Below, piece after piece: positions 58,052-64,000 of a stretch of DNA of 64,000 bases. A program made the translations under genes and the position numbers. The stretch is from Microbulbifer celer. GTDB taxonomy: Bacteria; Pseudomonadota; Gammaproteobacteria; Pseudomonadales; Cellvibrionaceae. The stretch covers positions 2,762,501 through 2,826,500 of the forward strand of contig NZ_CP087715.1 of assembly GCF_020991125.1 (NCBI RefSeq). Reading direction: 5' to 3'. Positions within the stretch are counted from its first letter, which is position 1; each line of letters begins with the position of its first letter. The notes below the pieces were generated by a model, which worked only from the letters and a program-made list of their open reading frames with translations, was not told where the DNA came from and ran no database searches.

Positions 58052-58813
58052 GTGAAAACCATCGACATCAATTGCGACCTGGGAGAGGGAGAAACCGCGG
58101 CAGACCTCGCGCGCGATGCGCAGATTATGCGGTTTATTTCCCGCTGCAATATTGCCTGTGGCGGACACGCGGGCAATGCCACCACCATGGCGTTATCGCT
58201 GGAAAATGCACTTAACAACAAGCTCGCGGCCGGCGCCCACCCAGGCTATCCCGACCGGGAAAATTTCGGTCGGGTTTCCCTGCCGATCGAGCACGGACAG
58301 TTACTCGATTCAATATGGGAACAGATTCAACGCCTCGAAACTGAAGCCGGCAGAATGCAAATTGCGCTCAGCCATATCAAACTGCACGGCGCGCTGTATA
58401 ACGATGCCGAAGCGAATGATCAGCTGGCGAAAGTACTGGTGGACTTTATTCACAAAGAATTTCCCCACCTGCAGATTCTCGGACTGGCCAATGCCGCCAT
58501 GGAGCGCGCCGCGAAAAAATTGAATCATCCGTTTTTGCGCGAAGGGTTTATGGATCGCCGGTACCTGAATGCGCACCGGCTCTCCCCCCGCAGTATGCCG
58601 GGCGCAGTGATTGAAGAATTTGACCAATGCCTGCAGCAGGTACTCGCCCTGGCCAGTGGCGCAACTTTCGGTGACATCGACAACACGCCGCTACAGTTTT
58701 CCGTCGACAGCATCTGCCTGCACGGCGACACCCCGGGTGCAGAAAGAACGGCGCGCAAACTACAGCAGGCGTTGCGACAGGCAGGATTTAAACTCGGACC
58801 CTCGGCAAGCTGA
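58052..58813 (+). CDS. pxpA: 5-oxoprolinase subunit A (LamB/YcsF)
   Basis: With PxpB and PxpC hydrolyses 5-oxoproline (pyroglutamate) to glutamate using ATP. Start GTG 58052 (VKTIDINCDLGEGE) favoured over GTG 58043, whose spacing to the AGGGA site is only two bases. Motifs CNIACGGHAGNATTM, AGAHPGYPDRENFGR, HIKLHGALYN, EGFMDRRY. 253 residues. Overlaps pxpB by TGATG. Confidence 0.95.
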   Translation: MKTIDINCDLGEGETAADLARDAQIMRFISRCNIACGGHAGNATTMALSLENALNNKLAAGAHPGYPDRENFGRVSLPIEHGQLLDSIWEQIQRLETEAGRMQIALSHIKLHGALYNDAEANDQLAKVLVDFIHKEFPHLQILGLANAAMERAAKKLNHPFLREGFMDRRYLNAHRLSPRSMPGAVIEEFDQCLQQVLALASGATFGDIDNTPLQFSVDSICLHGDTPGAERTARKLQQALRQAGFKLGPSAS

Positions 58814-59625
58814 TGCCCGGATCATTTACAAAGCGTACATTCGAGCTGCAGACCAACGGCGATAGCGCTCTGGATATCCGCTTTGCGGATGCCCCCGGCC
58901 CGGACCTGAGCGAAACGATTATCGCCCTGGCGCAGGCCATCGAGTCGGCGTCCATTCCCGGGGTTACCGAACTGGTCCCCGCTTATCAGTGTCTGACGGT
59001 TTGCTTTGATCTTTTGCAATTGCCGGATGATGGCGCGGGCACGCAGCGTCTTGTCGACACACTGAATGAACTGGTGCGCGTACAACTGACACAACCATCG
59101 CCGGTTGCGGGCCCGCGCTACCAGATCAAAATTCCGGTCTGCTATGCCCCCGAATTTGCCCCGGACATGCAAGCACTCAGCAACCACGTTGGGCTCCCTG
59201 CCGACCAGGTCATCCGACGCCACAGCGCGACCGACTACCTCGTGCACATGCTGGGTTTTACCCCGGGGTTTCTCTATCTCGGCGGACTGGACAAGCAACT
59301 GCACTGCCCGCGCAAGGACCGCCCAACATTGAATGTCCCGGCAGGCTCGGTGGGTATCGGTGGTGGCCAGACTGGCATCTATCCACAGCAGACGCCCGGG
59401 GGCTGGCAAATCATCGGCCGCACTCCACTGGCACTGTTTCGCCCACAACGGGACCCGGCATTTATCGCGCGGCCGCTGGATCGGATCCGGTTCGTGGCCA
59501 TCAGTGCACAGCAGTTCGCAGAAACAGATCCGTTTGCCGAGCCGGAGAAAATACCGATCGATACCGCCGAAACCGATCTGGCCAATGCGGGGAATATACA
59601 GAAAAGCCGGGGGGCAAGACGGTGA
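58813..59625 (+). CDS. pxpB: 5-oxoprolinase subunit B (KipI-like)
   Basis: Allophanate-hydrolase subunit 1/KipI family, 270 residues. VCYAPEFAPDMQALSNHV, ATDYLVHMLGFTPGFLYLGG, NVPAGSVGIGGGQTGIYP and TPGGWQIIGRTPLALF are the family marks. Middle gene of a translationally coupled pxpABC. Confidence 0.95.
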   Translation: MPGSFTKRTFELQTNGDSALDIRFADAPGPDLSETIIALAQAIESASIPGVTELVPAYQCLTVCFDLLQLPDDGAGTQRLVDTLNELVRVQLTQPSPVAGPRYQIKIPVCYAPEFAPDMQALSNHVGLPADQVIRRHSATDYLVHMLGFTPGFLYLGGLDKQLHCPRKDRPTLNVPAGSVGIGGGQTGIYPQQTPGGWQIIGRTPLALFRPQRDPAFIARPLDRIRFVAISAQQFAETDPFAEPEKIPIDTAETDLANAGNIQKSRGARR

Positions 59626-60554
59626 GTCTCCACATTATCCAGCCCGGCCTACAGACCAGTATCCAGAGCGTCGGCCGCCCCGGGTTGATGCGCTGGGGCG
59701 TCGCCCGCGGCGGTGCCGCGGACACCTTTGCCATGGCGCTAGGCAATTTACTGCTGGGGAATCCCATCGCGCACCCCGGTATCGAGGTGGCGTTGACCGG
59801 GCCGGAGATAGAGTTCACCACCGATGTTTCCATTGCGGTAACCGGTGCGCGCTTCGATCTTAGCCACAATGAAAACGCCGTACCCAATAACGCCGTGTTG
59901 AATATGGCTGCCGGCGACCGTCTGCGCTTCGGCGCCCTCAAATCCGGAGCCCGCGCCTATCTGGCACTCGCCGCCGAGATCGACCTCGCCCCGGTTTTCG
60001 GCAGTGTCTCAACCCATCTGATTAGCGGATTCGGAGGTTTACACGGCAGGTCTCTTCGAACCGGCGACCACGTCCCATTGCAACACTGCCGATACGTTGC
60101 GCCGCGGGAACTGCCACCGCAATTCCGCCTGGACTACCGGACGCGGCCGCTGATCCGCGTGGTCCCGGGCTGCGAGGCCGGGTATTTTTCTGCGGAGGCA
60201 CTGAGCGCATTCCATCACGGTGGTTTTGCGGTGTCGCCTCAGAGCAACCGTATGGGGATTCGCCTCACCGGCGAGCCACTGGCAACCACAGATCTCCCCC
60301 AGCTCGTCTCTTCCGCGCTCTGCCCGGGCACCGTCCAGGTGCCGCCCAATGGCCTGCCGATTATCAGTTTCGTGGAGGGACAGACCATCGGCGGTTACCC
60401 GCGTATCGCCCACGTGATCAGCGCCGACCTGCATCGGCTGGGACAGCTGCAGGCCAACCAGCGGCTGGACTTTGAGCCGGTCAGCGCCCACAGCGCCCGA
60501 CGTATCCTGAAAGAAAAAACACAGTTATTACACGAACTGCCCGCGATGTTGTAA
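59622..60554 (+). CDS. pxpC: 5-oxoprolinase subunit C (KipA-like)
   Basis: Allophanate-hydrolase subunit 2/KipA family, 310 residues, GTG start overlapping pxpB by four bases (GTGA). QTSIQSVGRPGLMRWGVARG, FFV-type core QSNRMGIRLTGEPLA, and GLPIISFVEGQTIGGYPRIA. No transporter or regulator gene is linked. Confidence 0.95.
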   Translation: MSLHIIQPGLQTSIQSVGRPGLMRWGVARGGAADTFAMALGNLLLGNPIAHPGIEVALTGPEIEFTTDVSIAVTGARFDLSHNENAVPNNAVLNMAAGDRLRFGALKSGARAYLALAAEIDLAPVFGSVSTHLISGFGGLHGRSLRTGDHVPLQHCRYVAPRELPPQFRLDYRTRPLIRVVPGCEAGYFSAEALSAFHHGGFAVSPQSNRMGIRLTGEPLATTDLPQLVSSALCPGTVQVPPNGLPIISFVEGQTIGGYPRIAHVISADLHRLGQLQANQRLDFEPVSAHSARRILKEKTQLLHELPAML

Positions 60555-60812
60555 GCAGCTGATCGCAGGTTATCGATCTCGGCAGCTCACGCAAACCGCC
60601 GCCTCCAAGAGGTCGCGGACATCAGGGCTGGAACCGGTAACCCTCTAATCCGAATAATCCACGACTGGAACGAAACCGCAACCACGGATCAATTCCTCGC
60701 TTCTGGCTTAATCAGGATGCATCTCAACCCACACCTAGCCGCGTCCAATTCAGACGCTGGGCCCTACCCCAGATAACCCCAAGGGCAAACAATAACGAGA
60801 AAGGAGCTTGAA
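60555..60812. other. Gene-free gap pxpC / serine hydrolase
   Basis: 258 bases. No gene, clear terminator or repeat was recognised. Confidence 0.5.
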
Positions 60813-62288
60813 ATGCTATTAAGGAGACTTATCTGCGGCGCGCTGGGCTACGTCATCGCAGTTTCCGTGCATGCGCAGGAATGGCAGACCAACGTCGAAG
60901 AATTCGGCGAACACTTGGTGGCTAGCGGGGCTGTCCCGGGCATGGCGATCGCCGTTGTCCAGGGAGAACAAATTATTTACCGCCACAGTTTCGGTGTGGC
61001 AGACATCCATACAGGCCGAAAGGTGGACGATGACACCTACTTCTACATTGCCTCCAGCACCAAAGCCCTGACAGCCACAGCGGCGGCACTGAAAGCAGCG
61101 CACGGCCATCTCGATCTCGACAAACCCGTTACCAACTACCTACCAGAATTAGCAGGATCTGAATGGGAGTCACGGCGAGTCACCCTGGCTGAGCTTCTCT
61201 CCATGCGACACGGCATGAAAGACGATTGGCCGGTCGTGCTACGCACCGCCTACACCGGCAATTACACCCGCTCCAAACTCATTGACCTTCTCGGCAGCTA
61301 CCAGCCATCCGAAAACGGCAAGTCATTTCACTACGACAATCTTGGCTACAACGTCATCGGGCTAGTATTAGGTGGAAAAGAGAAGCAAGGATGGAAACAA
61401 GTGGTTCACTCGGAAGTACTGGCACCTTTAGGCATGAACCAGACTACGTCAAAGCTTACGGAGTTAAAAATAGAGCAAGTCGCGATGCCGCATAACATCG
61501 CCAGCATCCCTACCAACCGCCTGACACTGCTCAAGGATGATGAGAATTTGCATGCCGCCGGCGGTCATTTCTCTACGGCATCCAGCCTGGCACGTTTTGT
61601 ATCCGCCCATATCAACCTCGGTACATTTCAAGGCGAGCAGCTCCTGCCGGCGGCCCCCCTCCACTTAACCCAGAGAGTACACGCCAAACAGGATCGAAAG
61701 TTCGGTGATTACCAGCGCACCGGATGGGGATATGGTTGGGATATAGGCCGCTATGAAGGTGAGCTGTTACTACACCGTTTCGGCGCCTTTCCGGGATACA
61801 GGACCCATATGTCATTTATGCCGGAACACGGCGTAGGTGTAGTGGTTCTCGCCAACGCTTCGACGCCCGCGGTAGATTTGATGGCAAACTTAGTCTACGA
61901 AACGCTGCTGAAAAAAGAGGGGGCGCAAGCACGCTTCTTAGACAAACTGAAAGTTCTGGAGCAGAGACTGGCAGGCTACCGAGAGCGATATGCGAAGCAC
62001 CTGGAGGAGCGCAAACAGCGTGCCGCGCCACTCGCTCACCCTCTGGAGGCCTATACCGGCAGCTATGACAATCCGGAACTGGGCGTAATGACCTGGCGCC
62101 TCAACGGGAACTACCTGGAGGTACAAATGGGGGTCGCCCACTCACCCGCCGAAATCTACGACGCGAAAGTGAATGCCTTCCGTATCGAAATTACCGGCGG
62201 CGGCCGCGTGGCGCACTTTCTGGTCGACGAGTCCGGTAGCATCACCGGACTACGCTTCCTGGAGCGGGAATTTAAAAGGCGGCTCTGA
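60813..62288 (+). CDS. Secreted class C beta-lactamase-fold serine hydrolase
   Basis: Exported hydrolase of the AmpC/D-peptidase/esterase superfamily: signal peptide MLLRRLICGALGYVIAVSVH-A; nucleophile motif SSTK (Ser81, Lys84), second motif YDN (174-176), third-motif region LLHRFGAFPGYRTHM (about 319). A C-terminal domain (about 385-491, LEAYTGSYDNPELGVMTWRL) of the DUF3471 sort follows. 491 residues. Substrate unknown; peptidase, esterase or beta-lactamase cannot be told apart. ATG at 60813 with GGAG site. Confidence 0.85.
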   Translation: MLLRRLICGALGYVIAVSVHAQEWQTNVEEFGEHLVASGAVPGMAIAVVQGEQIIYRHSFGVADIHTGRKVDDDTYFYIASSTKALTATAAALKAAHGHLDLDKPVTNYLPELAGSEWESRRVTLAELLSMRHGMKDDWPVVLRTAYTGNYTRSKLIDLLGSYQPSENGKSFHYDNLGYNVIGLVLGGKEKQGWKQVVHSEVLAPLGMNQTTSKLTELKIEQVAMPHNIASIPTNRLTLLKDDENLHAAGGHFSTASSLARFVSAHINLGTFQGEQLLPAAPLHLTQRVHAKQDRKFGDYQRTGWGYGWDIGRYEGELLLHRFGAFPGYRTHMSFMPEHGVGVVVLANASTPAVDLMANLVYETLLKKEGAQARFLDKLKVLEQRLAGYRERYAKHLEERKQRAAPLAHPLEAYTGSYDNPELGVMTWRLNGNYLEVQMGVAHSPAEIYDAKVNAFRIEITGGGRVAHFLVDESGSITGLRFLEREFKRRL

Positions 62289-62306
62289 TCTATTATCTCG
62301 GCAGGA

Positions 62307-62570
62307 CTATACCCAGTTGAGGCGCCGCTCAGTTTCCTCATTCTCGTCACCGCAGGGGGGGGGCTTCGGTGGCACATAACCCACTTGCGCCTCCTGTGGC
62401 ACATTTGCGCTTTCCCAGTAGGCCACCGCCTCGCCGCACAGGGACTTCTGCTGTTCGGTCAGGGCGACGCCATTGGGCCACTTCCCCAACTCAATCGCGC
62501 GCTTTAGGCTGCCCACAATCTGGGGGTTCAGGATTTTCAGCAAATCATCCAACGACTGGAACATCTTCAC
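62307..62570 (-). CDS. DUF1315 (YeaC-like) small protein
   Basis: 87-residue cytosolic protein of unknown function. The pattern LNPQIVGSLKRAIELGKWPN-G, then ALTEQQKSLCGEAVAYWE, matches the DUF1315/YeaC family as I know it. A proline-rich stretch (VPPKPPPCGDENEE) follows. Convergent with the serine hydrolase (18 bases). The start could be Met1 or Met3. Confidence 0.8.
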   Translation of the reverse strand: MKMFQSLDDLLKILNPQIVGSLKRAIELGKWPNGVALTEQQKSLCGEAVAYWESANVPQEAQVGYVPPKPPPCGDENEETERRLNWV

Positions 62571-62600
62571 TTCCGCCTAATCTGTGGATCAGATAAAAGA

Positions 62601-62623
62601 AAAGCCGGTCAATGACCGGCTTT
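62601..62623 (-). terminator. Terminator of rplQ operon
   Basis: AAAGCCGGTC and GACCGGCTTT form the stem; on the minus strand TTTTCTTTT follows. It ends the ribosomal-protein operon after rplQ. Confidence 0.85.
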
Positions 62624-62671
62624 CCTTTGCTCGGCACTTAAAAGTACCGATTATCCCTGAAGCGAGGTGCC

Positions 62672-63064
62672 TCAGGCTTCTGCTGCTTCCGCAGACTCGT
62701 CCGCTACCGGACGATCTACCAGCTCAACATAAGCCATTGGTGCCTTGTCGCCTGCACGGAAACCGCATTTCATAATGCGGATGTAACCGCCCGGACGGGC
62801 TTCGTAACGGGGACCCAGCTCGTCAAACAGCTTGCGCACGGCATCCTTATCACGGAGACGGGCAAACGCCAGACGACGGTTAGCAACACTGTCTTTCTTG
62901 GCCAGGGTAATCAGCGGTTCGGCGACGCGACGCAGCTCCTTGGCTTTCGGCAGTGTGGTTTTGATCAGTTCGTGCTCCACCAGAGAAGCAGTCATGTTCT
63001 TGAACATGGATTTGCGGTGGGCGCTGGTACGACTGAATTTACGGCCACTATAGCGATGACGCAT
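62672..63064 (-). CDS. rplQ: 50S ribosomal protein L17
   Basis: 130 residues: [60 protein letters not shown], and a short acidic Ala-Glu tail. Last gene of the alpha operon, 121 bases after rpoA. Confidence 0.98.
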   Translation of the reverse strand: MRHRYSGRKFSRTSAHRKSMFKNMTASLVEHELIKTTLPKAKELRRVAEPLITLAKKDSVANRRLAFARLRDKDAVRKLFDELGPRYEARPGGYIRIMKCGFRAGDKAPMAYVELVDRPVADESAEAAEA

Positions 63065-63185
63065 AACTCAATTCCTCACGACTTCGATTGCTTTCACAGC
63101 AAGTCGTTTATGAGTGATGCTCGCTACTGCTCGCACCACTCGGGTTCTTCATACAGGGCGGGTAAAAACCCGCACCACAAATGCT

Positions 63186-64000
63186 TTACAGGGAGCTCAG
63201 CTTGCTGTCGCCTTTGAGGCTGGCCGGTGGCCAGTTCTCGAGGCGCATACCCAGGGAAAGACCGCGGGAAGCCAGAACGTCCTTGATTTCGGTCAGGGAC
63301 TTCTTACCCAGGTTCGGAGTCTTCAGCAGTTCTACTTCGGTACGCTGAATCAGGTCACCGATGTAGTAGATGTTCTCTGCTTTCAGACAGTTAGCCGAAC
63401 GCACAGTCAGTTCAAGGTCGTCTACCGGGCGCAACAGCACCGGGTCAACTTCCTCTTCCTTGGTTTCCGGCTGGGCATCTTTCTCGCCTTCCAGGTCCAC
63501 AAACACTGCAAGCTGCTGCTGCAGAATCGTGGCGGCGCGACGGATGGCTTCCTCCGGATCCAGAGTACCGTTGGTCTCCAGATCCAGTACCAGCTTGTCC
63601 AGGTCGGTGCGCTGTTCTACACGCGCGGATTCCACACTGTAGGAAACACGGCGAACCGGACCGAAAGAAGCGTCCAACTGCAGGCGGCCAATAGCGCGGC
63701 TCTCTTCCTCTTCGTCACGGCGCGCATCGGCGGGCTGGTAGCCGCGGCCGCGCGCGACGGTGAGTCGCAGGTTGAGTTCCACATCGCCGGTAATGTTGGC
63801 GATCACATGCTCTGGATTCACGATTTCGATGTCGTGATCCACCTGGATGTCTCCAGCGGTTACCGCACCCGGGCCTTTCTTGCTCAGGCTCAGCACTGCT
63901 TGATCCTTGCCGTGCATCACCACCGCAACTTCTTTCAGGTTCAGCAGGATTTCGATTACGTCTTCCTGCACACCTTCGATTGCGCTGTACTCGTGCTCGA
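63186..64000 (-). CDS. rpoA: RNA polymerase alpha subunit (partial, N-terminus beyond window)
   Basis: The gene runs off the window edge; about 270 of roughly 330 residues are visible. [48 protein letters not shown]. Linker [20 protein letters not shown] (about 70 residues) with [40 protein letters not shown], which binds UP elements and activators. The first open Met inside the window is not the start. Confidence 0.97.
   Translation of the reverse strand, partial: EHEYSAIEGVQEDVIEILLNLKEVAVVMHGKDQAVLSLSKKGPGAVTAGDIQVDHDIEIVNPEHVIANITGDVELNLRLTVARGRGYQPADARRDEEEESRAIGRLQLDASFGPVRRVSYSVESARVEQRTDLDKLVLDLETNGTLDPEEAIRRAATILQQQLAVFVDLEGEKDAQPETKEEEVDPVLLRPVDDLELTVRSANCLKAENIYYIGDLIQRTEVELLKTPNLGKKSLTEIKDVLASRGLSLGMRLENWPPASLKGDSKLSSL

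Overview
The window looks like chromosomal DNA of a marine gammaproteobacterium, near Pseudomonas/Cellvibrionales and perhaps Microbulbifer-like. The evidence is gene order shared with Pseudomonas: pilSR-fimT, the fimU-pilVWX-pilY1-pilE block, ispH-fkpB-lspA-ileS-ribF-murJ, rpsT, proB-obgE-rpmA-rplU/ispB, ssb-MFS-uvrA and rplQ-rpoA. It also carries a proteobacterial dedicated sortase (Pds) regulatory module, a type seen mostly in marine species. The genus is inference. I see no rRNA, tRNA or CRISPR array.

Layout. 1-3.5 kb: ilvC, ilvN and ilvI (branched-chain amino acids) on the minus strand. 4-9 kb: a small DUF4124 protein and an RND efflux pump with its adaptor. 9-16.5 kb: clpB, pgeF, rluD, bamD and nadE. 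16.6-26.9 kb: type IV pilus control (pilS, pilR) and the minor-pilin/PilY1 genes. 27-35 kb: ispH, fkpB, lspA, ileS, ribF and murJ. 35.1-39.4 kb: a 46-residue membrane peptide gene, pdsO, pdsR and pdsS, without a sortase. 39.5-41.3 kb: rpsT, then an accessory patch with two IS4-type ends, a broken transposase and one secreted orphan protein behind a near-perfect Fur box. 41.4-46 kb: proB, obgE, rpmA, rplU and ispB. 46-50.6 kb: cpsG, galU, fabA and fabB. 50.7-58 kb: an RmlD-like pseudo-dehydrogenase, ssb, an MFS transporter, manC and uvrA. 58-62.6 kb: pxpABC (5-oxoprolinase), a serine hydrolase and a DUF1315 protein. 62.7-64 kb: rplQ and a truncated rpoA.

Most of the window is housekeeping. The less ordinary parts are: a PilR whose AAA+ domain lacks the GAFTGA loop that contacts sigma-54; a Pds two-component system plus OmpA protein without sortase or target nearby; a Fur-box-controlled secreted protein of unknown function between duplicated IS4-type ends; and a dispersed family of large nested palindromes. 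In that family the outer arms differ between copies but stay complementary within each copy, while an inner motif resembling GTGAATACATCCATGTA is shared.

The pilus genes should act together: PilS/PilR sense and regulate, and FimT/FimU/PilV/PilW/PilX/PilE with PilY1 form the priming tip of the fibre. cpsG, galU and manC supply GDP-mannose and UDP-glucose for surface polysaccharide. fabA/fabB make unsaturated fatty acids. Starts were moved inward from the longest open frame wherever family N-termini and ribosome-binding sites argued for it; each case is stated.
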